DNA of 64,000 bases from NCBI GenBank assembly GCA_038087015.1, contig JASBNA010000003.1:2356001-2420000 (forward strand). Reading direction: 5' to 3'. A program made the translations under genes and the position numbers. The notes below the pieces were generated by a model that saw only the letters and a list, made by a program, of their open reading frames with translations, searched no databases and was not told where the DNA came from. This DNA comes from Cerrena zonata (Eukaryota; Basidiomycota; Agaricomycetes; Polyporales; Cerrenaceae). Below, one piece after another: positions 1 to 12,481 of the stretch (the stretch's first letter is position 1; the number at the start of each line of letters is the position of its first letter).

Positions 1-141
1 AGCCTAGAATGTAAAAGGACCGTAATAATCCATGGACAATCACTGTATAACTTTGTCAATGTCGTAACGTCGCACCATATCGTCCTGTATCCTTAGCAGT
101 TGACCAATTGAAAAACAAATATGCGATAGCTCAGGCCGTTT

Positions 142-312
142 AGATCCTTTCGAGGAACTCGGGGAGTTGTTGAACAAAGCTTTAAACCCGAAGACTTGGA
201 GAAACATCCGAATGTATGCCCTCCATATGATGTTCCAAATTTATTGACCTTTGTTCTAAAAATAACGACCCGCATTGGGGCAGAGCGCGAGCCATACATT
301 CATGGCAGTTAA
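142..312 (+). pseudogene. Possible 3' coding fragment, unrecognised
   Basis: An open stretch follows a plausible acceptor (TTTAG just before it) and ends in TAA at 310-312. It encodes about 55 residues with coding-like composition, including KPEDLEKHPNV and PPYDVPNLL. No start codon or convincing upstream exon is visible; the bases before it in this window hold stops in that frame. It may be the last exon of a gene that begins left of the window, or a remnant. I do not recognise the family. Confidence 0.25.
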
Positions 313-397
313 TCAATGGAAAACTCCATTCTTCGATTTGTCATAACGGCGAAGACAGGCTTTACGACAGAAAACCTCAACCGACACACATTTCATC

Positions 398-490
398 ATG
401 ACCGAGAACTGGGTTGTGATTACTGACTGCCCGACGGGTACTGCAATGAGACGTCATTCTTATCAAACTTGGGAGAATCTTGGACGCTGA
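398..490 (+). pseudogene. Possible decayed first exon of a short-chain dehydrogenase
   Basis: An ATG-started frame gives MTENWVVITDCPTGTA and then runs to a stop. The beginning resembles an SDR start (hydrophobic strand then T-G-x-x-x-G-I-G), but the glycine motif is damaged. The intact SDR begins about 150 bases downstream with a similar layout, so this could be a degenerate duplicate of its first exon. The match is short and could be chance. Confidence 0.18.
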
Positions 491-644
491 CTCAAGTGAC
501 TTCGGGGATCGTCCGCTCCCCATACTCCTATTAGCGAGCGGTCTGGGAAGACGATTCTTTAAACAGAACCATTGTAGCCTCACCTCACTCAACAACCTAC
601 CTATTTCCCCCCTAAAGTACCGAAGCGTTGACCACACCTGCGAT

Positions 645-1662
645 ATGTCTCCTCGAGTTTGGTTCAGTAAGTCGCATCTATCCATGCTCAGACTTTTCTG
701 TTTACATTTTTATTTGTGCAGTCACCGGAACGTCTACTGGGATTGGACGAAACATCACTGAGTTATTGCTAACGAAGGGAGAAATCGTCGTAGCCACTGC
801 TCGGAAGCCCGAAGTTCTAGACGACCTGAAGACCAAATACCCACCAAATCAATTTCTTACCCTCAAGCTTGATGTCGATCAAGCCCAAGAGATCGGACAA
901 GCTTTTTCTCAAGCCAAAGCAGCGTTCGGACGTATCGATGTCGTCTTTAACAACGCTGGCTGGCTCATCCGTGGAGAAATAGAAGCAACTCCCGAAGATC
1001 ATGCTCGCAAGCTGTTCGATACCAACTTTTGGGCTGCTACTAATGTCAGCAGAGAGGCTGTCAGGTTCTTCAGAGAGGAGAACAAGCCATCTGGAGGGCT
1101 CCTCATCAACAATAGCTCTGTGTTGGGAGTGGCTGCAATTCCGGGTGGTGGGTATTACATCGCTTCTAAGCACGGTACGTCCCCGTTTTCTCGAATGTGG
1201 TGAATAAGGATGATGTCTAATATTCTTCGGACGTACCAGCTCTTGAAGGCTTCACCAAAACCCTCGCCCAGGAACTCGATCCTGACTGGAACATCAAGGT
1301 AACTGATATCCTATTAAAACATCGTTGTCTCACAATAAAACAACAATCATACCTAGGTGACTCTTCTTGAGCTCGGCAGTTTCCAAACGCCAGGCGCAAC
1401 CAACCCCCGTGCGGATTATGCTCATTCAGCGTACGCAAAGCGAGCATACAAGAGCGGCAAGCACCAGAGCGGAGATCCTGCAAAGGCCGTTCAACGTATT
1501 TACGACTTCTCCCTGGAAGCCCAGCCTACGCTGCACTTCCCCGTCGGAAAGGATTCAGTTGCGTTGATCAAGGCTGAGGCTAATGCTATAGGACAGGATG
1601 TCGCTAAGCATGAGGCGAAGTCGGAAGGATTGGGTTTCGAATCTTCGACAAGTAAATATTAG
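645..1662 (+). CDS. Short-chain dehydrogenase/reductase (SDR), NAD(P)-dependent
   Basis: Classical SDR oxidoreductase of about 290 residues, probably cytosolic, substrate unknown. The start MSPRVWF is joined through an intron at 667-721 to ITGTSTGIG, giving the TGxxxGIG cofactor motif. NNAG follows near residue 90, then the catalytic Ser (NNSSVLG) and Tyr/Lys (YIASK, split by the intron at 1175-1239). A third intron at 1299-1356 precedes VTLLELGSF; all three have GT..AG ends and restore frame. The C-terminal part resembles fungal proteins annotated as retinol-dehydrogenase or 17-beta-HSD-like SDRs, which is weak evidence for substrate. It converges on the permease gene, with about 210 bases between the stops. 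Confidence 0.88.
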
Positions 1663-1874
1663 GATCAACCCTCACGCTAGTCTCATTGTTGAGTAGAGTT
1701 TGACTCCTGCAGAATGTAGAACGAAAGTCCAGCAAGATAAGTAACTTTAACATAAACCCTAGTGACTCTGAAAAGATACATACAAAATTGAGAATGAAAG
1801 ACGTCGTGACTGTGTAGTTTTGTTGGTGAGTACGAATAATATTACAAAATCCCCGATCCGATGTGTGATGTCCC

Positions 1875-4014
1875 TTAGCGGGACGAAGATGTCTCTTTAA
1901 CGAGATCCGTCGAAGAAGAGTCAACAGACTTAGTAGATTCCCTTTTACTCTCGAGGTCGTTCTTCTCATTTACCCCAGGCTCCGACCAACCGCCAAGGAA
2001 TGGTTTATCAAGTATATTTCTATGTCTATAGAAATAGGACGATTAAGTCGATGAGGGTAACGGTGACAAAGAAGATACTGACCTGTGGACATAATATTGC
2101 AGAGCAGCTATCGCGATGATGCTACCTACAGCAAATGCCAAGCTCAGCGGGAATCCAATACTATGGAAACACGTTAGCGATGTTGCTAGATCAGGGTATG
2201 AAACTCTGTTACTAACGGATACTTGGGGCTATCTGACACTCTCCATACTCTGAGTGGGATCGTAGCATGTCCCACGTAGACCAAAGTGACAACGGTGCCA
2301 ATCTGTTAAAAATTGAGCTGATTAAACCGAGATGATTTTGGTACAAGTACAAGCGACTTACCGTGATAGCTCGTGCCTCTGGCTCTCTTCGGTATATGTC
2401 AGATATCCAGGATACTAAACAATACCTAGGCAGAAGTCACTCGTAAGAAAAGGCGCATACAATCACAGACGTAGGACTCAAAGAACTCACCCCCATGCTG
2501 CTGTTGCGTATGTGAAGTAATAGAAAGCGAATTGAACTTTGTATCCGGACGGCCAGACAACAAGGGGAATAAGAGCAACGACTTGGATTGCGGCAACGAA
2601 GATGGACAACTGCCACCTCCATTGTTTCCAATCAGATAGTGCGTTGAAGCCGATGTTTGCAACGATGGAAATAGCATATCCACCTACAGCACAGAGAATA
2701 GTACAAGTGAGTACTGTAACCTAGTCTATAAAAATTGAAGTAGCAATTTACCGAGAGGCAGGAGGTTGACAGTGTAGGTAGTGTATCTTTGAGTACCATC
2801 GGCATTCTTCAAACCCTAGAATATGTCTAAAAATGAGTATCACAAATTCCTCCTGAGTGGATTGAAAAGACGAACCTTCAAAAAGAGGAGGAAGTACGAA
2901 TTGGCTCTTTGACTCCAAGCGAATTGAAGATACGCGATGCTGAAGAGCCAGGTAATAGGGTGAGCGTAAGTCGCTAGTGTTTTTCTCTTCAGGTCCTTCA
3001 GTGTGATGTGACGAGCAATAGTCCTTCCTGCGCGTTCCATGCGCTCCTCGGCCAAAGTCTTCTCTTCTTTGCTGAGGTAGAAGACACGGCTGTTTACAGG
3101 AGAGTCCGGGATGGCTACTACACCGATGATGCCCCATACAACGGTGATAATTCCGGTTACGATAAAGCTAGGCAATTGAAAGGAGATTGAGCGCGAGGTA
3201 GATATATGTAGGAGATAAAAACATACAGCCATTGCCATCCTTCCAGCCCGTGGTGTCCGTTGAGGTTCTTATACAACGCTGCTTGTAGGATACCTTGAAA
3301 GGCGATTCTTAAGTTAATAATTGTTTAGAAATAGGACTGCAAATAACATACCCAAGAACATATTGCCGGCGACACCGCTGACGCCGAAGATGGCTACACG
3401 TTTACCTACTTCCGAAGGTGTGTACCAGTTCAAGAGTAGTGTAACTAATCCGGGCCAAGCGGACTTCAAAGTCTCGAATATCAGTTTCGGGAGGGTGAGA
3501 CGGTACATGATACACTTACAGCTTCAGCAAGACCAGTCAAGAAACGAAGGGCAAATATGACTTTAGCATTTGGTGCTGCGTAAGTGCTAAAAAGTAACCA
3601 TCAGCAACGCGATACAACAATGGAAAATTAGGTCTCATACGCTAATGTGAAAACTCCCCATAAAACTTCGCAAAAAGGTAACCATATAGAGGGGCGTATC
3701 TTCGTTAAGAGTAGTTGAGATGGCACAATGGCAAGAGCGTATCCAATAGAGTAAAAGGTCGTAAATTCAACAAGTTCGTTTCCATTGAGGCTGAGAGCTT
3801 CTTTCATTCCAGACACATAAGCTTGGGTCGTATTACTCTAGATAAGTTCGAGGAGTTAGAAGATGTCTAGCAAGACGGTTCTGTAATGACGAGTACATAC
3901 CTGATCCATATCCTTGGTTAGCCCCGTGATGAAGGCCCATACTAGCATGAAGATATCTAGCTTCAGCACGAGCCGACGCTCTGGTGAGAGGTATCTCTGG
4001 AGCTTGGAAGTCAT
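1875..4014 (-). CDS. MFS permease, anion:cation symporter type (allantoate/pantothenate/sulfonate family)
   Basis: Multi-exon major facilitator of the fungal Dal5/Fen2/Liz1/Soa1 group, predicted to import small anions across the plasma membrane. The N-terminus MTSKLQRYLSPERR leads into helix 1 (LDIFMLVWAFITGL), and after the first intron DQSNTTQAYVSGMKEAL reproduces the group's helix 1-2 signature. Further exons encode TTFYSIGYALAIVPSQLLL, a helix with PNAKVIFALRFLTGLAEA, and the cytoplasmic loop with EERMERAGR. The C-terminal tail is Ser/Lys-rich and cytoplasmic, ending TDLVKETSSSR before TAA. Around ten short introns fit. It is transcribed divergently from a TauD-type dioxygenase, which favours a sulfonate or related sulfur substrate, though pantothenate or allantoate remain possible. 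Confidence 0.85.
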
Positions 4015-4907
4015 CTCTTTAGCGACAGAGTGAAGTATCGGAACCGGGGTCCAGATGAGATGAAAATAAATGTATTAGAGTCTCCATAAATAGCATCAAA
4101 TGTCTAGGGTCACTCCCGTTCCAGAGTAGGGAATGGCTCATGCTGTCGAATCTTCTGTGGCGAATGACATCGACTCTCTTACGCCAAGCAGTCGTGCATC
4201 AGCACCGGTTCGTATGACGCAATCATGTACGGGGCAAACCTGTAGTTGTAAAGCCGAATATGATTGAAAGATAAGCATTGTCAAAGTTACGATCAGAGAC
4301 TCTATTAATTCGCCGCGAAGCTCCTGGTACCAGAAGGTGACGGGTGTAGATGCTTGTGAGGGCCGAAAACAGGTTCCATAGCTCCAGGCAAATGGTGATC
4401 GTCATCATAGCTCCCAATAAACGCAGTATTGTCCAAGAACGGTGTATTCGTATGAAGCGGCCCCGTAATGACTTAACCTACAACTGGCGACCCAGATTTG
4501 TAGGAAAGTGTTTGGACGGATATATTTTCCTTTCGGCATCGAAATGGCTTGACGCATTGGTAGCACATTAACGGGCATTTGCTACGTTCAACGACCTGGC
4601 CCTGATCGCCACTTCGGCCAGAGTGCCTGTTCCTGGAGCCACCTTGTTCACAAAAGCTAAACTGGTAGCGAAACGTCAGTAGTACTCGAAATTATGCAAC
4701 CCACTAGGTCACCGGTATGGGGACTCCTTGCATCTCGGAATGGATATCCGACCAATGGTGTGATCGTTGAGGACGATGATGCATTCGCGGTCCCGTTCCG
4801 GGTACTTGGCAACGGGGAAACATACCGATGGGTGGTAGAAGCAAGAGTAGATAAACATTATCTGAAGAGCTTCTGTCGAGAGTCCGCTATACAGAGTCCA
4901 TCCCATC
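4015..4907. promoter_or_regulatory. Divergent intergenic region between permease and dioxygenase
   Basis: About 890 bases separate the two start codons, and no coding exon is supported here on either strand. It must hold the promoters of both genes and may coordinate them. I could not pick out a specific factor site with confidence. Confidence 0.6.
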
Positions 4908-6374
4908 ATGGTGTCCACTCAAAGTTCAGTTCCTCCTCCGCCTCTCTATCCCGCTTACTTGCCAGTCCGGCCCGAAGGTCCGAGCGCGAGTGTTCCTCAT
5001 CCTCCTTTTGAGGCAGAAGAGCCGGCGCTTCGTGCGGACCCAGCTAAACCCACAATCTTCAAACATGAAGGTTTGACTTACAAGAACCTCACCCCTAGGA
5101 TAGGGACCGAGTTGCGCGGAATACAACTTTCTCAGCTGGATGCAAAGGGATTGGATGAGGTTGCATTGCTTGCTGCCGAACGGGGTGTTCTTGTTTTCGT
5201 ATGCTTTATTACTATCTCGACCAAAGAACTTGGCTCGAAGCTGACCTGAAATGTGACTGTCAGAGGGACCAAGACTTCGCCGATATTGGTGCAGATAAAC
5301 AAAGGGAGCTTGCAAGGTATTTGCTTGTCTCGTATATGAACTTGAACTTGACTGACACGGCTCACTGCCAGACATTTCGGACCTCTCCATAGACATGCCT
5401 CTATGGGATATCCTGCGGGGACCTCGTCAGAGTTCCATGTAGTATATGCAGATGAGAAAATGTAAGAACTCTCATAGTCTTGCTTCTATTTCGGTAATTA
5501 ATTACTCAATCACCTTATTTTTCAGAGGAAACTTCAGGGACCTGCTTGGTCCACACACTAGCTACGACCTCTGGCACATTGAGCAAGTAATAAAATCTCG
5601 AGCAATAGAATATAGAACTTATTCTATATATCATTAGTCAGACTTGGGAAATCAACCCTCCTTCAACGACATTCTTCTGGGTGTTAGAAAACCCGGAGAG
5701 TGGTGGTGGTGATACCGCCTTTTCCTCTCTTGTACGTATCCCGATCCTATTCCGCAATACATTTACTCACCTTCTTTCATATGACTCTAGACTCATGCGT
5801 ACCAGGCCCTCTCCCCTAGCTTCCGAAAGACCCTGGAAGGGTTGGTAGTCCGCCATACGTCCGCATCAATTGGAGAAATCAAGCGTATGGGTTACGAAAA
5901 GGCAACGAAAGAGGCGGCTATAACTGAACATCCACTCGTTATCAAGCATCCCGTAAGCTGATCTTGTTGAAACGTTATCGTCTATCTTCTAACTTAATTT
6001 TGCCTTAATTTTGTATATCAGGTCACGGGAGAACCGGTGCTTTATGTGAACCCAACCATCGGTCGCGAGATCGTAGGGTTCAAACCAGAGGAATCTGATC
6101 TCTTGCTGAACTTCTTGCACCAACATATTCGATCGTTGGATTTCCAAGCTAGGGCTTCTTGGGAACCTAAGACTGTCGTTGTTTGGGATCAAGTAGGTGT
6201 TTCTGATGTTTTTAGAAATATGAAGGGATATTGACAAGCCACTTATTCCAGCGTACGACTGCACATTCTGCTATTCCCGACTATGCTGATGGAACACGGA
6301 GACACATGGTCCGACTTTCACCTCTAGGCGCGACGCCCCAGCCATATGGAGAGATCCCTGGTTGGCAGAGTTGA
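4908..6374 (+). CDS. TauD/TfdA-family 2-oxoglutarate/Fe(II) dioxygenase (Jlp1-like)
   Basis: Non-haem iron dioxygenase of about 350 residues, expected to hydroxylate a substrate such as a sulfonate with 2-oxoglutarate and O2. Eight exons splice cleanly: 4908-5198, 5264-5316, 5372-5461, 5526-5586, 5642-5731, 5791-5952, 6022-6192 and 6252-6374. The spliced product has a Pro-rich start, then GTELRGIQLSQL, RGVLVFRDQDF and HFGPLHRHA, the proximal iron motif in LWHIEQTWEINPP, GGGDTAFSS, and the distal His/Arg in RTTAHSAIPDY and RHMVRLSP. The proximal motif is His-x-Glu rather than the usual His-x-Asp. The neighbouring divergent permease suggests joint uptake and catabolism. Confidence 0.87.
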
Positions 6375-6651
6375 CGATATCTCCATCTTCCAACGAATTC
6401 AAACTTATACGCAGGGGTAGTATTAACTTACTTCTACATGTTGAAAACGATGCAGCCTTCGAAGGAATTGTACCAAATATGAAAAACCCATTCTATCTGT
6501 TTCAAAATACACATAAATGGCATGAAACCCATTACAACATCGAAAGGAGCTACGTCGTTAATCTCATCAATACTAACGCATAATGCACCGATTATATGAT
6601 ACATCTTCAATTGGACAATAAACGAGAAGGGAGGATACAGCGAAAGTGAGA

Positions 6652-9600
6652 TCACTCGGCGGCCAAGCAACGATCAGCGGAGAGGTTGATATCGTTACCC
6701 CACCATGTCGGGAAAGCGTGGCCTGTTCCTGCTGCTCCGAATACGGCCTATGAAAGGATATGAATGTGGTCAATCTCAGAGATTCTTCTGATGTATATGA
6801 ATAAGACGTACGAAGTTGAGCACGAAACTGATAACTTGAGTGCCTCCATCCAAGGCAGCAGCGGTAATGTAGCTGTAAACAATCACGGTCAGACTTTTGC
6901 ATGGCATCGCATGTTGAGATAGAGACGTACTTGTATTTGGTGAACCACCTAGGGTAACGTGTTCGGACCCACCATTGCGAGAAGATACCGATTACCATCG
7001 CAGGGCTGAAATTCAAATTCGTCAAATTCCCAGGCACAGTATCAGGATCGGAAATGGACCTACTTGACCGAAGTGTTGATACCAACCGAGAGGTAGCAGG
7101 AGTATTGCATGATAATCGACGTGTTCAAGTTGTTGAACCCAACTTTAGGCCAGAGTCGATGCTATAAACATCATTCCCAAATGTTAGTACTCCATCTCGA
7201 TTTCAAATAGAAATAAGTCCATACCATGATATAGAATGGCAAAGGCAAGAATACACCAATAGCGAGAGAGATAGGGACCATCTGATATGTTGATCCAGCA
7301 CCGAACATTTGTGGACCAAGGGCACCCCAAGAAATAGCGTTCGCTGCAGAAAAAATAGATCCCCATCAATCATTGCATACATCAGACATGAGAACCCCCA
7401 TAGACACCTACAATTGTATTGTTGAGCGTTCTGACCCGACCACAAACGTGTACCCGCAACCGATAACAGGGCTACACAAGATAAAAATAGTGTTCGCGGT
7501 AAGTAATGACTCGAAAACCAATACGAATCACATCAAATTGGCCTGTGGAGGCCGTCGGACGCGGAATTTCTGACTCACCCTCTCGATTGTTGTTGATGAC
7601 TGACAACATGGTTACATCTGTATGGAGATAAAGGTAACACATCAGCAAACCTCAATATACAATATACCAAAAAGGCTATGATGTGGTGGACTTACAGTTC
7701 AGGATAGCGCCGACGACGGTTCCAAGCAGCTGCATCGAGAAAGTGACGCGGGGCGCCAACTTGACATACTGACCTAATTTTAGATCTTGGAGCAACGCGA
7801 TTCCTTGAATCATGGGGTGCTGGCCGTAGAGGGCTCCGTACATGTTGGCGACAGGGCGGCCAGGAACAAGGTATGCTAGATTGCGACATAAATATCGCGA
7901 TGTCGTGTGCAAGGAAATCTACTCACCGGTAATCATCTGGAAGAATCCAGTCCCACTGCTTGAGAACTCGTAGAAACCGATGGTAGCCGCGAGCATGCCA
8001 TAAAGCGCACAGAAAACGAAACTAATGATAGCCAACACGGTCAGTGCCCACCAAGGCAAACCACTGTGGCCGGTGTAGTTTGTGGCTTGTGCGATTGCAT
8101 ATGCAGCAAGGAGAATTCCGAAGAACCAGTATCTTGGGATAGGCTTGTATACTTTCATCTTCTCATAATGCTCATCGTTGATAACGAGGGGAGTCTTGTT
8201 CCAGGGGTTAAGCGAACGGAAGAAAGGCTTGATGTCGTCCCAATGGTAAAGTGCAACATGGGTTACGACGGCTCCAAGAGACAAGTTAGAAGTGATTAAG
8301 TAAAGGGCGTTTGTTGCGGAGAACCAAGCAGGCTGTTCATTGAGAGGTTTGTCAGTCAAAAAGCATCGCAGAAAACGAAATGAAGAATAGATACATACTC
8401 CCAACTGTTGGAACTTTACGGGATCGAATCTTCCGTCTGTGAGAAGGGCGGTTTGGTTGTATTGCGTGCCGTCTGAAGCCTGGCGTTCAAGATTACTCAG
8501 CTATTGGACTGCGCATGAACTCTAAGAAAATACGTACGAAAATAGCCTGGCTCATGAACGGGAACTGTTTCGCATTCCACAAGTTCCCGTAATACACGGC
8601 GCTCATCAATATGTAGGTGAAGAAGATACCAATGTCTTGATTGATCTGCAACCAGAGAGGGTTGTAGAGACAGTTAGAGCCGATAAGGTTCCAGTCGAGA
8701 CACCAGCTGAGTAGACCCATGCCCTCATTATTAGAGGCGCCACCAAAGACGTTACGGAAAACAGGGGAAGAGTTGTTGGCAAGACAGAATATTGAGATAC
8801 CCGTCAGCAATGGGAAGATCCCTATAAAATGCAGAGGTTTGTGAGAGGATGAGAATTAAATAATGCGAAGCATACACTGTGGAATGATTTCCCAGACAAA
8901 CAAAACGCTGAAGACTATCCAGAACAGCCTGACACGTTTAGATGTCATCTGATTATCATAATGAAGTGCTTGGAACAAGTTGGCGGGTGAAACTAGGAAA
9001 GGAAGGTCAAGATGGGTGTAACGTGACAGTGTCAGGTAAACAGGAAAGGAACGCACTGTTCGCGGGCCAGAAGCACTTGGTGGGCTTAACGAGAATATCG
9101 GAAAGGAGACCTGCATAACCATACCCTAGAAGCTGAGAGCCGATGAGCGTGAAAATGGCAATTCCAGCGTTCATCTTGTTGTTATAGTACACTAAATTGC
9201 GTGTCATTTCAGGAAGCACGACCGGATGACTTCACGTTAACAACTTACAATCTTGCACGGAGATTACTTGAATAGCCGTAGCTGAGTTGGCTGCCGTCGA
9301 TGACATGATGATGATGGCAACATGTTCCTTGACTTTCAGCGGGAAATGAGTATACTCATGTCAGATGTGAGAAGGTGTAATAGAACGCACTGTTGAATGG
9401 TCCTGGATTCAACCACCGGAAGATGCCTGTATCCGGTATCAACATGTGCATTGCATTGCCAAACCAGTATGACAACACAAGCAAAAATAGCGTTGATACT
9501 GATAGGGTCTGTGGCTTGAAGTAGTAGATCTGAGCGAGAACACTAGGACGGAACAACCAGGTAAGCGACATGGGTGAGGTTCTTTTGCGAAATCACATAC

Positions 9601-9961
9601 GCTCCAAAGGCTGAGAAACCTAACCCCAGGAAAAGAGTACGGAAAGTAACAGCTTGAAGATGAGGATCATCTCTTGTAGATAGCACCTATGGAAAGGCGA
9701 ATCCGTGAGACAAGCGTAGCTATTGCAATAGGCCATGAGCCATACCTTGATAGCGACATCATGGGCGTTCTGAACGAGATATTCCTCGTCGGCAGCCTCG
9801 TCGTGTGCTAGACGTTCCTCGAATTCCTCGACCTCACGAAGGTGTGTATCGTCGACGACATCGACCTGAAGGTCATCGTCAAGACCCTTCTTCTCCGCAA
9901 GGGAGTCGTCGGACTCCTGCTTCTTGTCATATGTCGGCAATTCCGTGATGGGTGCAGACAT
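6652..9961 (-). CDS. Oligopeptide transporter, OPT family
   Basis: Proton-coupled peptide importer of about 800 residues at the plasma membrane. The start MSAPITELPTYDKK precedes an acidic cytoplasmic tail (EEFEERLAHDEAADEE) and then the first membrane segment. The family motif NPGPFN, continuing into KVKEHVAIIIM after an intron, and the second motif KLGQYVKLAPR are both present, with more than ten hydrophobic segments between and after them. The C-terminus AFPTWWGNDINLSADRC is typical, and TGA lies at 6652-6654. An in-frame upstream extension starts with TTG, so the ATG at 9959-9961 was chosen. About ten short introns. The gene converges on the dioxygenase, with 277 bases between the stops. 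Confidence 0.9.
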
Positions 9962-12481
9962 GACTGTTGTCGAGCAGCTCAAGAGAAAGCTTGCTGCAGT
10001 GGAAAGCCGTGGGGTCAGCCTTGGGAGGTTCGAGCATTTTTGCCTGCCAGTGCGCTATTAAGGAAAACTCCCATCAAACTTGAAAGGTGCCGCATGCGAA
10101 GCCCCCGGGTGGGTGGCATGGGAGTGGCTTACGCCGCACCTACTTCAAAGCGATAAGTTAGCGTTCTGTGATATATTTTGGGTGGAAAGCGATATCCGTA
10201 TGTAATTCACTTGCCATATGCTCGATGTCTGATAACATTCTTAGACGACTCCTTTAATTACTGCTTTGGGGAACGGCCCATTCCCATCATGTAGCGCTCC
10301 CGAACTGCCCCGGCCAATCGCGCCGTTGCTTATTGTCAGTTCCTCCTGCCACTTCGAAGTAACCACACTGAAGAACTGTTACTTGTACGTATAAATCACT
10401 AGACACCCGTTTACCAGTGACGGCTTGAAGGAACTAAATCCTGAGGGACAGTACTCAAAGTAGCCATTTAAATAGGGAATCGCACCGAAATTAAGTTCAA
10501 GGTCTTTGTAGTTTGTCCCAACAGGGCACTGATGCATTGAAAATATACGGCAAGTAAATAATTTTTCCCCTATGATACTAATGAACCCATGATCATATGG
10601 TTCTCAATCTCGGGTTATTCTCGTCAGGTTTGGCTTGAAAGGTTTCTTTGCTCCAACATCTCCCATTTCTAGCAGCTTCTCCTCGGCTACTTCGCACCAC
10701 ACCGACAGACAGGACAGTTTCGGAAAGTCATCTCCGCGTTATGCCCATCTGTGACCTGCGAGTCAGCACGATTATAGTACTCCTCCACTCGCTCACACAG
10801 CTCTCGAAGGTGGTGTGTAATCGAGCTGCGAGATAAGCACTCCATTCGGAGCTTGTTCTCACCCTACTTGTCGTCACAGATAGTTCCTGGAACTTTAGGA
10901 CTACCGAATTTTGCAGTGCTTCCGGCCCTGCCGATCATGCGCACACGACGAAGTTCAGCGAGTATTCTAGAGTCTATCTAAACCGACAATCCCTGACCTT
11001 GACCGATCTCTGAGGTTCTCTGTCACAGCAAATGTTTCACGCGACCGTCATCATTTCTCCGGCGCATTATGCTGTCGACACCCGTCCAGGCCAGTGGAGT
11101 GGAGTTCCAAAAATATCGTCTTGACCATGCGAATTGTATTACTAGGGGCACCCGCTAATGATTGTGGCTCAAACGTGGATACAATTATAAACGATGGGAT
11201 CCACAGATTGTCATAAACATAATGCAAGAGGAATAGAGGTGACCAGCACTATCATGTCCGAACATACAGTAACTACTGTACAATGATGACGATGACGATG
11301 ACGAGAAGCATCACTGATAGCGTAATGATAAACTTCTCCGTACGACCCCGACATCTCTTCGGCAGGTCTGTTTCTTGCTTTCCTTAATCCACGGCTCCCG
11401 CTAACGTTGAGGTTATTCATAGCCTTTTCCGACTGTCCACATGGTTCTCTTGCGATAATTGAGAAACATCAAATTTTCACTCCGACAGGCACGCTACGAG
11501 ATACCATAATTTTCAAAGCTTCCGCTTGACTGCGGAAACAGTCTAGATATCGAGTACCCAAATCTTGTGAGCACAGCTCTTTCATTCTGCCTTTTTTTTT
11601 GCCAACACTGGCAACAGACCTTGACCTGTGGCCTCTCTCACTAGCGATTATCTGACAAGAGTTGCCGTTAAGTATGCGAGAATATATTCGCTATAGCAAT
11701 ATTGATTACTTTAGCTACTTACCGATTAGGCATTACTCTACTTATGCAATCGGAACTACTGCGCTCATCGACGAGTACTGGGACTCTAATGTCAATACTG
11801 TGAATTTTGCTCGCTTGGCTAGCGTTCCGTACCACATATAGCACGAAGGTAGCCCGGTACAATGTTCTCTTACGATGGAATCTATATTAATACCGTTGTA
11901 TCACGGACAGAGACGAACTTAAACTGCGGTTACTTCGATCAGTCTACTTACTACCTAAGTATAGTATTGGCAGCGCTCTAGTTGGTTATGCACGACACAT
12001 CAGAACGGCCTCAGTTCTGTTTGCAATTTGAATTATGCCATCCATGATTGTGTTCCCTCGTCGTTGTGAGAGTCCGAAATACTGTCAAAGTATCGGAGAA
12101 GGGTGTTGCACATGTCCAGTCGGCATTGGGCGCAATTAACAATGCACTTGAGGGTCATGTTACTCATTCGGATCGAACAATGATGTCTGCGATGCAGCCT
12201 CCTGATAGCTAGCATGCGAACCTATGGATGAATAATATAAAGAGCAAGTTTGTCTAGACATCAGCTCGCCTTTTGCCTTATATGATGTGATTATTTGCGA
12301 CCACGTCCCAGTATGTTAAGGGATGAAACCGTCCTGCCGCCACATCGAAGTCGGATTCGTAGAGTTAGTGCCGGTCGTCAAGCAAGGAAGCAATCGATAT
12401 AAGGAGATGTAGAAGATATAATGATACACGATGGAATGCAGATACCGTGTACATGTCGATGGTAAGAAGCACAATGCTGTA
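9962..12481. other. Long non-coding gap upstream of the oligopeptide transporter
   Basis: About 2.5 kb with only short, low-quality open frames on both strands and no recognisable domain. The side next to 9961 must include the transporter promoter. A small GATGAC-type triplet repeat lies near 11284-11302. I saw no terminal inverted repeats, transposase or reverse-transcriptase motifs. A non-coding RNA or an old degenerate element cannot be excluded. Confidence 0.6.

Noticed and set aside
9962..9982. N-terminal extension of the oligopeptide transporter
   Set aside because: The extra codons begin with TTG; the ATG at 9959-9961 is the natural start.
11281..11305. GATGAC triplet run as a microsatellite locus
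   Set aside because: Only a few imperfect units; mentioned in the gap entry but not called as a repeat.
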